A stretch of DNA of 64,000 bases from Clostridium chrysemydis (GCF_015234215.1 NZ_JADEKP010000001.1:744001-808000), one strand, 5' to 3'. Counted from the first letter of the stretch, positions 1-9,165 are shown. Notes: generated by a model not told the origin, from the letters alone. Made by a program: numbers and translations.

Positions 1-657
1 GATATTAATTTTAGATCTTATGGTGATATTTTCGAATCTACCTTTACAGTAAACAATTTAAGTGAGAGGGAATTGTATAGAAGTATAAATATTCATTACC
101 ATAATAGTGATGATTTAACTTTAAATAAAAGTAACTCATACAATCCTATACCAAATTTAAATATAGAAAAAACTACAACTATTGATGCTAAAAGTTTAAA
201 TTACGTTAGAAATAGTCTTTATAATGAAGATATTTATATTATAAACAGAAATGGATATGCTCAATTTAGGCAAAGTTTAAATGGAGTAGAAAAGGAGAAT
301 GTTGTAGGGATAGTAAGAAAATTAAATTATGATAACATAATAATTATAGTAGGTGGAGATTTAAATATAGTTTCATATGGTGATTATATTGGTGGGTTTT
401 ATGGTGTTGATGCTAAAAATACACTAAATCTTCAGAATATAGTTATAGTAAGTGATGGAAGTGTTAATTTTAATAATTGTGCAATAAGAGCTACTAATGG
501 AATTTTCGAAGTTATAGCTAACAATGGGATAAGTATAAATAATTATTCAAGAGGAGTGTATATTTTAGGAAGTAACAATTATGATTTAGATTATTATATA
601 AATAAGGACTTAACAAAAAAAGCTATAAACGATTTTGCTAAGTTCAAAGACGATTAG
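1..657 (+). CDS. 5'-truncated protein of unknown function, probable pilus-cluster partner
   Basis: The frame is open from the first base, so the gene begins upstream of the window; the TTG at 73 lies inside it and has no ribosome site. The visible 218 residues are rich in Asn, Ile, Tyr and Gly, with alternating short hydrophobic runs such as NIIIIVGGDLNIVSYGD and NIVIVSDGSVNFNN, which suggests a beta-rich, possibly beta-helical extracellular fold. It ends 11 bases before the PilX-like prepilin gene and the two share this composition, so they probably form one operon. A minor-pilin role is an inference from the neighbour only. No transmembrane segment is visible in the part seen. Confidence 0.6.
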   Translation, partial: DINFRSYGDIFESTFTVNNLSERELYRSINIHYHNSDDLTLNKSNSYNPIPNLNIEKTTTIDAKSLNYVRNSLYNEDIYIINRNGYAQFRQSLNGVEKENVVGIVRKLNYDNIIIIVGGDLNIVSYGDYIGGFYGVDAKNTLNLQNIVIVSDGSVNFNNCAIRATNGIFEVIANNGISINNYSRGVYILGSNNYDLDYYINKDLTKKAINDFAKFKDD

Positions 658-668
658 AGGTGGTATCT

Positions 669-1721
669 TTGAAAAAAAAGAAGGGTTCTACTTTAGTAGT
701 GGTGCTTGGAATTCTTTTTGCGTTATCAATTACAGCAATAGCAGTATTTACTTATGTTAAAGGCACGAGTAAAACTAATAATATCGCTATAAATAAAATT
801 AAAACAGAGGCTTTAGCAAAATCAGCTATAAATGAGGCAGAATTTGAATATATAAAAGGAAATACAAAGGAAGAAGATATATCAAAGAGGGTTTTAAATT
901 CCTTAAATGATAAATTAGACGGCTTTTCTTTAGATATAAAGATAGGTAAAGAAACAGATACTAAATATAAAATTGAAGCGATATCTAAATTTAAAGAAAC
1001 TGGTTATGAAGCAAAAGAAACTACATTTATAAATGTTAAGAAAAATGAGTCTAATAATGAAAATGATATAGATTTATTTATGAAAAGCGCAGCTGGTATT
1101 TCAATACTGAATAATGGAAAAGTAGAATTTAATTATAGAGCACCAGTTGCAATTACAGGAACAACTATAAATATAGCAAACTATTATGGGGATGCAGATT
1201 CTTATTTAAAGGGGAATGGGAATTTTACTTATAATAATAAAAATTTAAATAAAGAAGGTGAAGAGAGGTCTAAGGGATTAAACCTAAAATTAAAGAAGGG
1301 AGATATTAATATTTCAGGGAGTGATAGTGAGTTTGAGGATAGCTATTTATATATAAGAAATTATAGAAAAGGCACAGTAGCACTATTAAATGGAGATGAT
1401 GATCTGAATTTTAAAGATATAGGAGATATAACAAAAGAAGACTTAAAAGAAAATTGTGGCGCTATAGTAAAGCTTAGTGGAGATAGAAGACTTATACTCT
1501 CAAATGGTAATATAAATCTAAATAGAACAAAGCTATTTTCAGAATGCTTTATTTATGCAAAAAACAAATTTATTATAAGTGATACTTCAAATGGAGAATT
1601 TCATAAATCAAATATGATAACAGATAATGGAATGATAATAAATGGAAATCTAAATTACAATACTTATTTCGATAACGCTTATTATGACGAAGTAAAAGAA
1701 TATTTAAAAAAATTTATTTAA
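669..1721 (+). CDS. PilX-like prepilin (type IV pilus / pseudopilin-like protein)
   Basis: The N-terminus is a short Lys-rich leader ending in Gly (KKKKG) followed by a hydrophobic helix (STLVVVLGILFALSITAI), the layout of a type IV prepilin cleaved by prepilin peptidase; it resembles PilX-type minor pilins, which often lack the Glu at position 5. The remaining 300 or so residues are beta-rich, Asn-rich and presumably extracellular. I place the start at TTG 669 because AGGTGG at 659-663 sits at the right distance; the in-frame GTG at 660 lies inside that ribosome site. It follows the truncated gene by 11 bases. The passenger domain is not recognised, so its role in pilus assembly or adhesion is open. 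Confidence 0.6.
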   Translation: MKKKKGSTLVVVLGILFALSITAIAVFTYVKGTSKTNNIAINKIKTEALAKSAINEAEFEYIKGNTKEEDISKRVLNSLNDKLDGFSLDIKIGKETDTKYKIEAISKFKETGYEAKETTFINVKKNESNNENDIDLFMKSAAGISILNNGKVEFNYRAPVAITGTTINIANYYGDADSYLKGNGNFTYNNKNLNKEGEERSKGLNLKLKKGDINISGSDSEFEDSYLYIRNYRKGTVALLNGDDDLNFKDIGDITKEDLKENCGAIVKLSGDRRLILSNGNINLNRTKLFSECFIYAKNKFIISDTSNGEFHKSNMITDNGMIINGNLNYNTYFDNAYYDEVKEYLKKFI

Positions 1722-1738
1722 TAAAATTTATTTAATAA
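1711..1738 (+). repeat. Tandem 14-bp duplication across a stop codon
   Basis: AATTTATTTAATAA occurs twice head to tail, and the stop codon of the prepilin gene (1719-1721) lies in the first copy. It is probably a slippage duplication in AT-rich DNA. Confidence 0.6.
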
Positions 1739-1876
1739 AATTAAAATGTATACGGATAATTCATATCAAATATAAAGAATATACATACATTTAACAATAT
1801 GTTAAATTGTAAAAATATGTTGTTATATGAATAATTGTGTGATATAGTTTAATCACAGAAATGGAGGGGTTGGGTT

Positions 1877-2725
1877 TTGAAAAAAATTGCAATAATGACT
1901 GATAGTAGTTGTGATTTAGATTTAAAAACAATTGAAGAATACAATATAGAGATGTTACCACTTAGGATAGTATATAAGGATAAAGAATTTTTGGACAAGA
2001 TTACATTATCTTCTTCGGAGATGTTTGAAAGTTTAAAAGTTGAAGTTCCTACAACTTCATTACCTGATTTACACAACACAGAAAAAGTAATAGAAAGATT
2101 AAAAAGTGAAGGATATACAGACGTAATAGTAGCTACAGTTTCAAGTAAGTTATCTGGAACATATAATAGTGTAAGGCTTGTTTGTGAGTCTCATCCAGAA
2201 TTAGATTATCACTTTTTTGATACTAGAACATTAGGTTATCCTCAAGGGGTAATAGTTTTAGAAATAGCTAAGCTAATTAATTCAGGAAAAGATTTAGAAT
2301 ATATTTTAAATTCTATGGAAGATATAAGAAAAAGAACTCACGGGTATATAACATTTGATACACTTGAGTTTTTAACAAAAGGTGGAAGAATAGGAAAGGT
2401 TGCTGGAACTATTGGAGAAATATTGCACCTTAAACCTATAGTATCATCTGATGATGACGGAGAACTTTACAACTACAAAAAGGCTAGAGGAAGAAAGAAA
2501 GCTATATCTAAAATGAAGGATATTTTAACTTCGTATTTAGATAAAGGTAAGTGCAGAGTCTGGGTTTTAGATGGACACTGTAGAAGTGAAGTAGAAAGCT
2601 TTTATGAAAGTGTAAAGGATTATAACAATATAACTGAAATTTCAATTGAAAGTATAGGTCCGGCTATGGGTATTCACACAGGACCAGGTGCTTTAGGATT
2701 ATGTATATATGAAGAGAGCGAATAA
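1877..2725 (+). CDS. DegV family protein (fatty-acid binding)
   Basis: The 282-residue product has the DegV layout: an N-terminal TDSSCDLD motif, PTTSLPD at about residues 56-62, SSKLSGTYNS near residue 90, and a C-terminal GPAMGIHTGPGALG loop. DegV/FakB proteins bind a fatty acid in a buried pocket, and FakB members present it to the kinase FakA for phospholipid synthesis. No fakA gene is in the window, so the partner is unknown. The start is TTG 1877, preceded by GGAGGGG at 1863-1869. It appears monocistronic and ends in a terminator that overlaps its stop codon. Confidence 0.88.
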   Translation: MKKIAIMTDSSCDLDLKTIEEYNIEMLPLRIVYKDKEFLDKITLSSSEMFESLKVEVPTTSLPDLHNTEKVIERLKSEGYTDVIVATVSSKLSGTYNSVRLVCESHPELDYHFFDTRTLGYPQGVIVLEIAKLINSGKDLEYILNSMEDIRKRTHGYITFDTLEFLTKGGRIGKVAGTIGEILHLKPIVSSDDDGELYNYKKARGRKKAISKMKDILTSYLDKGKCRVWVLDGHCRSEVESFYESVKDYNNITEISIESIGPAMGIHTGPGALGLCIYEESE

Positions 2726-2741
2726 TTTCGCTTTCTTTTTT
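2712..2741 (+). terminator. Terminator of the degV-family gene
   Basis: A hairpin built from AGAGCGAA and TTTCGCTTTCT, followed by T6, overlaps the last codons and stop of the gene. Confidence 0.75.
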
Positions 2742-2830
2742 CGTATAGGAAATTAAAACAATTTAAATTTCAAATAAGGATAAGCATATATCTTTTAAAA
2801 ACATAATTTGAATAGTTAAATATAAATTTT

Positions 2831-2859
2831 TTGAAAATAATTTTAAAAGAGTGTATTAT
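2831..2859 (+). promoter_or_regulatory. Sigma-A type promoter for the first CmpB-like gene
   Basis: TTGAAA (2831-2836), a 17-bp spacer and TATTAT (2854-2859) lie 34 bp upstream of the ATG at 2893. Confidence 0.6.
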
Positions 2860-2892
2860 TAAGTTATAAAGATAAAGTATGGGGAGATAAAA

Positions 2893-3693
2893 ATGCAAGA
2901 AGTAATATTATATTTTACTATATACAGCATACTAGGATGGATATGCGAATGTATTTATTGTGCTGCAATAGATAAAGTTTGGGTAAATAGAGGATTTTTA
3001 AATGGTCCTGTATGTCCTGTGTATGGATTTGGATCTATGTTTGTAATACTTATTTTAGGGAACTTAAAAGGTCATTATATTGAACTGTTTATTTCTTCTA
3101 TAGTATTAACTACAGCGTTAGAATACTTAACAGCGGTTATCCTAGAAAAAGCTTTTAATTTGAAGTGGTGGGATTATTCAAATTATAAACTGAATTATAA
3201 AGGAAGAATATGTGTTTTAAACTCAGTTATTTTTGGGTTTCTTTCATTATTCTTAATAGAAATATTAAATCCATTTATAGTAGCAAAGGTTGATCTTTTA
3301 AGCTTAGAGTTAAAAACTATATTATCAGTAATTATAGTTATAATATTTATAGTAGATTTAGTTTTAACTATTATATCTTTAATTGATATGAATGATATGT
3401 TAAGCAAGATTAACGGTATGTTTAAAGAGTTTAAAAGGTTTGGAATAAATGTTGAAAAACTTAATGACATTGAATTTAACAGAGCTTTTATTAAGGTATC
3501 TAGTTTTAAAGATTTTATAAATATAAAATCAAAAATAGAAGACGGATATAATAATTTTAAGGATTTTAGATTAAAATCAAGTATACAAAACAGAATAATA
3601 AAAGCTTTCCCAGATTTAAAATCAAAAGAGTATTCAGATCAATTTAAAAAGATGAAAGAAAGTATTCAAGATTATTGGAAAAACAAAAATTAA
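2893..3693 (+). CDS. CmpB-like (ABC-transporter type IV) membrane protein, copy 1
   Basis: The 266-residue integral membrane protein has the signature of the putative ABC-transporter CmpB family (PF06541): an N-terminal YFTIYSILGWICECIY segment, RGFLNGPVCPVYGFG, EYLTAVILEKAF and WWDYSNYKLNYKGRIC, then two or three more hydrophobic segments and a charged cytoplasmic tail of about 100 residues. The transported substrate of the family is not known, and no ATPase gene is adjacent. The ATG at 2893 has GGGGAGA upstream. The next gene is a paralogue with the same motifs in the same order. Confidence 0.8.
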   Translation: MQEVILYFTIYSILGWICECIYCAAIDKVWVNRGFLNGPVCPVYGFGSMFVILILGNLKGHYIELFISSIVLTTALEYLTAVILEKAFNLKWWDYSNYKLNYKGRICVLNSVIFGFLSLFLIEILNPFIVAKVDLLSLELKTILSVIIVIIFIVDLVLTIISLIDMNDMLSKINGMFKEFKRFGINVEKLNDIEFNRAFIKVSSFKDFINIKSKIEDGYNNFKDFRLKSSIQNRIIKAFPDLKSKEYSDQFKKMKESIQDYWKNKN

Positions 3694-3715
3694 CAGAAAA
3701 CTAAAAAAAATGAAA

Positions 3716-3758
3716 CCTCCTAAATAGTATAATTAAAGTTGTACATTATTTTAGGAGG
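3716..3758 (+). promoter_or_regulatory. Inverted repeat that would bury the ribosome site of CmpB copy 2
   Basis: CCTCCTAAA (3716-3724) is an exact reverse complement of TTTAGGAGG (3750-3758), and the right arm contains the Shine-Dalgarno sequence of the next gene. A consensus -10 hexamer TATAAT lies in the loop at 3728-3733. A readthrough transcript could form the 9-bp stem and hide the ribosome site; a transcript starting from the internal -10 would lack the left arm. The inverted repeat and TATAAT are seen; the switching role is inferred. Confidence 0.55.
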
Positions 3759-3765
3759 TGTTTTG

Positions 3766-4542
3766 TTGTTAGAAATTTATAATCATAACAATATTATTTT
3801 ATATTTTACAATATATAGTTTTTTAGGGTGGTTAGCTGAAACTATATATTGTTTTATTATCGATAAGAAGTTTACATATAGAGGATTCTTATATGGGCCC
3901 GTTTGTCCTATATATGGAACTGGTGCTTTAATTGTAATTTTTTCTCTAAGTTATTTTGAAAACAATATATTTTTAGTCTTTATAATGGGAATGCTTTTAA
4001 CATCCATATTAGAATATATAACTTCATTTGTTTTAGAAAAGGCATTTCATATGAAATGGTGGGATTATTCTACTTATAAATTCAATTTAAATGGTAGAGT
4101 TTGTTTACTTAACTCAACTCTTTTTGGATTATTATCAGTTGTACTTTTAGAAGTAATAAATCCGAAAGTTATAGAACTTATAAATATTATTCCTTCATAT
4201 TTACAATTAAAATTATCAAATGGAATTTTTATTATATTTGTTATAGATGGTACTCTTACTATTATTCATTTATTAAACTTAAAAGAAAAATTAAAATCTT
4301 TAAAAGATGTAAGATTAGAACTAGAAAAGTTAGGTGTTTCAATTAAGAGTTATGCAAATGAAGAATTAATTAAAATTCAAAATGAAGTTAAAAGTGCAGA
4401 AGCTAAAAAGAATATGCTAAAATTAAAGGATAATTTAAATGATAGTTATAAGTATAAAAGATTATTACAAACATTTTCTCATTCAAAACATAAATTTGAT
4501 AATAAGGGATTACAAGATTTAAAAGAATCACTTAAAAAATAG
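3766..4542 (+). CDS. CmpB-like membrane protein, copy 2
   Basis: It is a paralogue of the preceding gene and carries the same blocks: [44 protein letters not shown] and [16 protein letters not shown], then hydrophobic segments and a Lys-rich cytoplasmic tail. I choose TTG 3766 because AGGAGG at 3753-3758 is seven bases upstream; the longer frame from 3739 would translate the ribosome site itself. The 258-residue product then begins in register with copy 1. The pair probably arose by tandem duplication. Function is unknown beyond the family. Confidence 0.78.
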   Translation: MLEIYNHNNIILYFTIYSFLGWLAETIYCFIIDKKFTYRGFLYGPVCPIYGTGALIVIFSLSYFENNIFLVFIMGMLLTSILEYITSFVLEKAFHMKWWDYSTYKFNLNGRVCLLNSTLFGLLSVVLLEVINPKVIELINIIPSYLQLKLSNGIFIIFVIDGTLTIIHLLNLKEKLKSLKDVRLELEKLGVSIKSYANEELIKIQNEVKSAEAKKNMLKLKDNLNDSYKYKRLLQTFSHSKHKFDNKGLQDLKESLKK

Positions 4543-4613
4543 CGAATTTAGTTGTTAAAAATAATCTTAATAGTTATAATAATATAGAATATTTAGAAAA
4601 CGGAGTGAACTAT

Positions 4614-5273
4614 ATGAGAATGAGAAAAAAGCCATGGGCTAGACCAGAACTAGAGTCATGTGATTTTTTTGTTTCTAACACTAATGAGTATAAAGGTAAA
4701 TGGAATGATAGTTTTAAAAGAAAAAATCCAATTTACTTAGAACTTGGTTGTGGTAAAGGGACATTTATGGCTGTGCATGCTTCAGAAAATAAAGATATAA
4801 ACTATATGGCTATAGATATTAAAGACGAAGTATTAGTACTTGCAAAGAGAAATATTGAAGAAGGTTTCAAAGAAAGAAACAGAGAAGAAATAGATAATAT
4901 TAAGCTTATGGCACAAGAAATTGCCCTTATTGAAAATATGTTAGGGGAAGAAGATGAAATAAGTAGAATTTATATAAACTTCTGTAATCCTTGGCCAAAA
5001 GATAGACATAAAAAAAGAAGATTAACTCATAATAGACAACTAAAAAACTATAAAAAGTTTTTAAAGTCAGGTGGAGAGATATACTTTAAAACTGATGATG
5101 ACGAATTATTCGAGGAATCTTTAGAGTATTTTAAAGAAGAAGGCTTTGAGTTAACTTATATTACATATGATCTTCATAATAGTGATTATGAAGGAAATGT
5201 AACTACAGAACACGAAGAAATGTTCACTAAAAAAGGTATAAAGACAAAGTTCTTAATAGCTAAAAATGTTTAA
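4614..5273 (+). CDS. trmB: tRNA (guanine-N7-)-methyltransferase
   Basis: TrmB forms m7G at position 46 of tRNA using S-adenosylmethionine. The 219-residue product starts with the family-typical [13 protein letters not shown], has the SAM-binding loop [10 protein letters not shown] near residue 45, and carries the conserved [17 protein letters not shown] block and a C-terminal [11 protein letters not shown] motif that recognises tRNA. The ATG at 4614 is preceded by CGGAG at 4601-4605; the in-frame GTG at 4605 lies inside that site. It is probably monocistronic and closes with a clear terminator. Confidence 0.95.
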   Translation: MRMRKKPWARPELESCDFFVSNTNEYKGKWNDSFKRKNPIYLELGCGKGTFMAVHASENKDINYMAIDIKDEVLVLAKRNIEEGFKERNREEIDNIKLMAQEIALIENMLGEEDEISRIYINFCNPWPKDRHKKRRLTHNRQLKNYKKFLKSGGEIYFKTDDDELFEESLEYFKEEGFELTYITYDLHNSDYEGNVTTEHEEMFTKKGIKTKFLIAKNV

Positions 5274-5297
5274 AAGGTGATTTATCACCTTTTTTTC
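5273..5297 (+). terminator. Terminator of trmB
   Basis: AAAGGTGA, a TTTA loop and TCACCTTT are followed by a T run. Confidence 0.85.
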
Positions 5298-5428
5298 TTT
5301 GAAAATAAGGTTTAGCTTAAATAATTTTAGTTTTAAGAATATGAAAGAATTTTAAAGAAAATAGGACGTAAATCTATGAAAACATAAATTTTTATTATGA
5401 AAATGATATGATAGATATTCAGAAACCC

Positions 5429-5458
5429 TTTACATTAAATTTGAGGATATGTTATAAT
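5429..5458 (+). promoter_or_regulatory. Promoter of deoD
   Basis: TTTACA (5429-5434), an 18-bp spacer and TATAAT (5453-5458) lie 29 bp upstream of the deoD ATG. Confidence 0.6.
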
Positions 5459-5487
5459 AAGGCATACCACAAAGGAGGAATTATATT

Positions 5488-6204
5488 ATGAAAAATTTAA
5501 CACCAACACCACACAACAACGCGAAGAAAGGTGACATTGCTGAAACAGTCTTATTACCAGGAGATCCACTAAGAGCTAAATTTATAGCTGAAACTTTCTT
5601 AGAAAATCCTGTTCAATATAACACTGTTAGAGGAATGCTTGGATATACAGGAACATATAAAGGTAAAAGAATCTCAGTTCAAGGAACAGGAATGGGAATT
5701 CCATCAATAGGAATTTACTCATATGAATTAATACATTTTTACGGAGTTAAAAATCTTATCAGAATAGGATCAGCTGGAGCTATAGACCCTACTTTAAAAT
5801 TACACGATGTAGTAATTGGAATGGGATCTTGTACTGATTCAAACTTTGCAAGTCAATATAACTTACCAGGAACTTTTGCTCCTATAGCAAGCTACGATTT
5901 AGTAGAAAAAGCAGTTAACTCAGCTAGAGATTTAGGAGTAAACGTTAAAGTTGGTAACATCTTATCAAGTGACGTATTCTACGGAGAAAGCGGACTAGAT
6001 GGATTAAAAGCATGGCAAAAGATGGGTGTACTAGCTGTTGAAATGGAATCAGCAGGTCTTTACATGAATGCTGCAAGAGCAGGAGTTAATGCACTTTGCA
6101 TACTTACAATTTCAGATTGTCCTTTCACTGGAGAATTAACAACTGCAGAAGAGAGACAATTAGCTTTCACAAACATGATGAAAGTTGCTTTAGAATTAGC
6201 ATAG
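5488..6204 (+). CDS. deoD: Purine nucleoside phosphorylase, DeoD type
   Basis: This cytosolic enzyme splits purine (deoxy)nucleosides with phosphate into base and (deoxy)ribose-1-phosphate for salvage. The 238-residue length fits the hexameric DeoD class. Visible motifs are [26 protein letters not shown] with the phosphate-binding Arg, [22 protein letters not shown], the ribose-binding VEMESAGLY, and LTISDCPF, whose Asp is the expected catalytic acid. It has its own promoter, the ribosome site AAAGGAGG and a strong terminator. Codons such as GGA, ACA and CCA dominate, consistent with good expression. No other deo gene is adjacent. Confidence 0.95.
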   Translation: MKNLTPTPHNNAKKGDIAETVLLPGDPLRAKFIAETFLENPVQYNTVRGMLGYTGTYKGKRISVQGTGMGIPSIGIYSYELIHFYGVKNLIRIGSAGAIDPTLKLHDVVIGMGSCTDSNFASQYNLPGTFAPIASYDLVEKAVNSARDLGVNVKVGNILSSDVFYGESGLDGLKAWQKMGVLAVEMESAGLYMNAARAGVNALCILTISDCPFTGELTTAEERQLAFTNMMKVALELA

Positions 6205-6218
6205 TATATACAAATAAA

Positions 6219-6248
6219 AGGACTGATTTGAATCAGTTCTTTTTTTTG
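6219..6248 (+). terminator. Terminator of deoD
   Basis: GGACTGATT and AATCAGTTC pair across a TG loop and are followed by eight or more Ts. Confidence 0.85.
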
Positions 6249-6387
6249 TTTTAAGATAAAAGATCTTAAAAATAATAGTAATGGTGTTAAATATATAAAT
6301 TATATTTTTAAAAAAACTACAACATTGTTACGAGATATTATTGGTACAACGGATTTTCACTATACTAGGGTAAATTTTTAATGTTTT

Positions 6388-6471
6388 GGACAAGTAAGAA
6401 TTATGAAGACAAGCTATCTAAAAAGATAAAAGTAGACAAGTAAATTATGAAAGGACAAGCTATAAAAAGAT
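6388..6471 (+). repeat. Imperfect direct repeat beside the transposase-like gene
   Basis: Two copies of roughly 40 bp share the pattern GACAAGTAA...TTATGAA...GACAAGCTAT...AAAAGATA (about 6389-6427 and 6434-6471). They lie just past the 3' end of the transposase-like gene. This may be a tandem duplication or remnant of an element end; no matching inverted copy is visible on the other side of the gene. Confidence 0.5.
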
Positions 6472-6491
6472 ACCTATATTAGGATTAGAAT

Positions 6492-7295
6492 TTAAATTAC
6501 TTTTACACAAAAAATAGAACTTATTAAATTAGATAAAATAGTATGTTTTTCAAAAGAACTTTCGTAAATATAAACAAACCAATTCAAATAAACTTGAAGA
6601 TATTTTGTAGCGACACTTCTAAATTTTCTAAGCCATCTTCTTAAATATAAAATAAAATCAGAGCAGTGACTAAGTAAAATTTCACTTTCTTCTTTAGAAA
6701 TTTTTAATTCTTTCTTTTTATGAAGAACATAGTTTAATTTCTTTGATATAAGATAAGAAAATCTATCTTTTCCTGGCAGGAAATAAGGATTAAATGAATC
6801 TAATAAGCTATCTATGGATTCTTTTGTAGGACTCATAGAGTCAAAAGATATCTTAGCTAGAGAGTAATTGTTTTTATTAAGAGTTGTAGCTACAAAGATA
6901 TTTTTTCTTCTAGAAATAGTGGAAACTTTGGGAGTCTTTTGACCCTTAAAGTTTTCTAAAAACTTAGTATGTCTCATAGCTGTAACTATGTGGGTTCTTC
7001 TAGAATCAGTATAAGTTCCAATATGCTTTAGTATCTTATGTCTCCATCTAAAAGATGTTTCTATGCAGATATTTAATATACCTGCACAATCTCTTATAGT
7101 AGCACCAGATAGCATAAGACGAGTGTATTTATCCCAAAGCTCAACACTCTTTCTAGTATTATGCCAAACAAGTCCTGTTCCTTCATTAAAAGTCTTAAGA
7201 CAATCTTTACATTGATACCTTTGGACAGTCCTATATTTACCGTATTTAATAAAATGTTTTGAATCGCAATGGGGACAAACCTGTGTATGTACCAT
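6492..7295 (-). CDS. IS1595-like transposase-derived protein with missing catalytic core
   Basis: The 267-residue product begins with a zinc ribbon (CPHCDSKHF ... CKDCLKTF) and a helix-turn-helix-like block (LSGATIRDCAGILNICIETSFRWRHKIL), as in IS1595-type transposases. The C-terminus keeps the family ending LRKFRSVATKYLQVYLNWF. Where active members have an Asp-Glu-Thr motif before LESFKG, this protein reads MRHTKFLENFKG, and no clear second Asp motif follows. The reading frame is nevertheless intact. ATG 7295 is chosen because CGAGGTGAG precedes it. I see no terminal inverted repeats. It is either a dying element or a domesticated DNA-binding protein. Confidence 0.65.
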   Translation of the reverse strand: MVHTQVCPHCDSKHFIKYGKYRTVQRYQCKDCLKTFNEGTGLVWHNTRKSVELWDKYTRLMLSGATIRDCAGILNICIETSFRWRHKILKHIGTYTDSRRTHIVTAMRHTKFLENFKGQKTPKVSTISRRKNIFVATTLNKNNYSLAKISFDSMSPTKESIDSLLDSFNPYFLPGKDRFSYLISKKLNYVLHKKKELKISKEESEILLSHCSDFILYLRRWLRKFRSVATKYLQVYLNWFVYIYESSFEKHTILSNLISSIFCVKVI

Positions 7296-7953
7296 AATCT
7301 CACCTCGAAAAATTCTAAAATTTTTAGTTATTTTGATTATGGACATAAAAAAGTGACTTTATTCATGTGATTTTAGTAAAATACCAACAAAGAAGCAAAA
7401 CAATGCTGTAGGAAAAGTAAGAATTATTATATATTAATATAAAGGTAGAGGAATATAAGAAAATATTATACTAAATCATACTAGAAAAAATAAATCTAGA
7501 GCTTATTTAAAGATATTTATTACAAAAATACACAAACTTTGTAAACAAATTTTAATAATAATAACAATAACGTAAGAATAGTAGAAAATATCATGCAAGA
7601 TAACTATAATCTATATGTAGTAATTAAATGGAAAAATAAAGGCTAAAGAAGAAAAAAGTAGCAAAAAATGATATAACATAAAAATTATTAAATAAATCCA
7701 AAATTTCTTAAAATATAAAATGAACAAATAGTAAATTATTCACGTTAAAAGTTACAAATAGGTATATCATTCTCAAGGTAAAAAGGCTCTTTTAGTGCCT
7801 ATATAAACTAATTCTTAATAAAGTTTAGGTTTTTTTAAGGTGTTATTTACTTTTTGTTAAAAAATACACAAAAATACTGATTGATTATAGGAAAGATTAG
7901 TAATATTATTTAAAGGGAATTTTAATAGGTTAAGACTCAGGGAGGAGGAAGGT
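7296..7953. other. 658-bp non-coding stretch upstream of the dlt operon
   Basis: No credible gene is seen on either strand. It holds the ribosome site of the transposase-like gene at its left end, a weak AGGC/GCCT hairpin near 7785-7803, a short AAACT/AGTTT hairpin followed by a T run near 7806-7835, and the dlt promoter near its right end. The rest is AT-rich sequence without recognisable structure. Confidence 0.5.
7881..7909 (+). promoter_or_regulatory. Promoter of the dlt operon
   Basis: TTGATT (7881-7886), a 17-bp spacer and TATTAT (7904-7909) lie 44 bp upstream of the dltD ATG at 7954, which has a strong GGGAGGAGG ribosome site. Confidence 0.6.
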
Positions 7954-9165
7954 ATGAAAAAAATATTATGTTTTATAATACCGATAGTAATAGGGATTGC
8001 TTTTGCTTTTGGCTTAAATAAATTTTTAGATTATCAAAATAATAAAATGATGAATGATAAAAATTTAGTGCCACTTATGAGTGAGTATGCAACAGACATT
8101 AAAGGAAAAGGTGTTATTATAAATAATAAATTTTTATCAGAAGATTCAATAATGATGCTTGGAGCTTCAGACTTAAGAAAAGCAACAAAACAACATCCAA
8201 CGCGTTATTTCAATACGAATAGAAGTAAAGATAAAGTATTTACAATTGGTAGACCATTTACGCAACAATTACAAGATGCAATAACATTAGGTAGTACAAA
8301 TCCTGATATAAAAGGTAAGAAAGTTGTCCTTTTAGAATCATTACAATGGTTTGTTCACCCAGAAGGTGTTGCACCAAGAGACTTCCAAGGTAGATTTTCA
8401 CCAATTCAATTTTATACTTTCTTAGATAATAAAGATATTTCAAAAGAGAGCAAAGAATTTTTATGTAAAAGAGTAAATACACTTCTTGAAGGAAGTAGTG
8501 AGTTTAAAAGTGAAAAAATATATGCAGAACTTTATAATGATAATTCTGCAATAGCTAAAGTTAAAAAGGTATTATTAAAACCTTATTTTTACTTAAGAGA
8601 AAAAGAAGTTTTACTTAAAGAAAAAGGGAGATTATATTTAAGACTTAAAAAGTTAAAAAATAAAACACCTAAAGATAGTGAACTTAAGAAACCATTTAAC
8701 TGGAAGAAAGAACAAGAACAAGCTATTAAAGATGCAAAGAAAAGAGTTAAGGATGCACCTTTAAAATTAGATAAAGATTACTACAACAAAACTTTAAAAC
8801 CAAACCTTAAAAAACTTAAAAACAAATACAAAGGAGTAAATTTATTAGAATCTAAAGAGATGGACGATTATAAATATTTCCTAGATATTTGTAAAGAGCA
8901 AGGTGCTGATTTAACAGTAGTATTAATGCCATGTTTCCCTTGGTATTACGATTATGCTGGAATTTCACAAAAACAAAGATTCGAATTCTACGACGTTATG
9001 GGTAAACTTGCAAAAGAAAAAGGATTTAAAGTAATGGATTTAAGAGATAAAGAAACTGAAGATTACTATTTAAGAGATGTTATGCATTTAGGTACGAGAG
9101 GATGGTTAGATGTCAGTGAAAAACTTTATAAGCAATATAATGAAGGACAAGTTTATAATAGGTAG
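7954..9165 (+). CDS. dltD: D-alanyl transfer protein DltD
   Basis: DltD is the extracellular, membrane-anchored esterase-fold protein that passes D-alanine to teichoic acid, lowering surface negative charge and raising resistance to cationic peptides. The 403-residue product has one N-terminal membrane anchor (about residues 3-23), a GASDLRKATKQHPTRYF block holding the nucleophilic Ser, and a C-terminal DVMHLGTRGW block with the expected Asp and His. It is the first gene of the operon here, whereas dltD is last in the usual dltXABCD order. Its 3' end overlaps dltX. Confidence 0.92.
   Translation: MKKILCFIIPIVIGIAFAFGLNKFLDYQNNKMMNDKNLVPLMSEYATDIKGKGVIINNKFLSEDSIMMLGASDLRKATKQHPTRYFNTNRSKDKVFTIGRPFTQQLQDAITLGSTNPDIKGKKVVLLESLQWFVHPEGVAPRDFQGRFSPIQFYTFLDNKDISKESKEFLCKRVNTLLEGSSEFKSEKIYAELYNDNSAIAKVKKVLLKPYFYLREKEVLLKEKGRLYLRLKKLKNKTPKDSELKKPFNWKKEQEQAIKDAKKRVKDAPLKLDKDYYNKTLKPNLKKLKNKYKGVNLLESKEMDDYKYFLDICKEQGADLTVVLMPCFPWYYDYAGISQKQRFEFYDVMGKLAKEKGFKVMDLRDKETEDYYLRDVMHLGTRGWLDVSEKLYKQYNEGQVYNR

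Noticed and set aside
6492-7295. A complete insertion sequence
   Set aside because: No terminal inverted repeats or target-site duplication could be found around the transposase-like gene and its catalytic motif appears lost, so I annotate only the gene.
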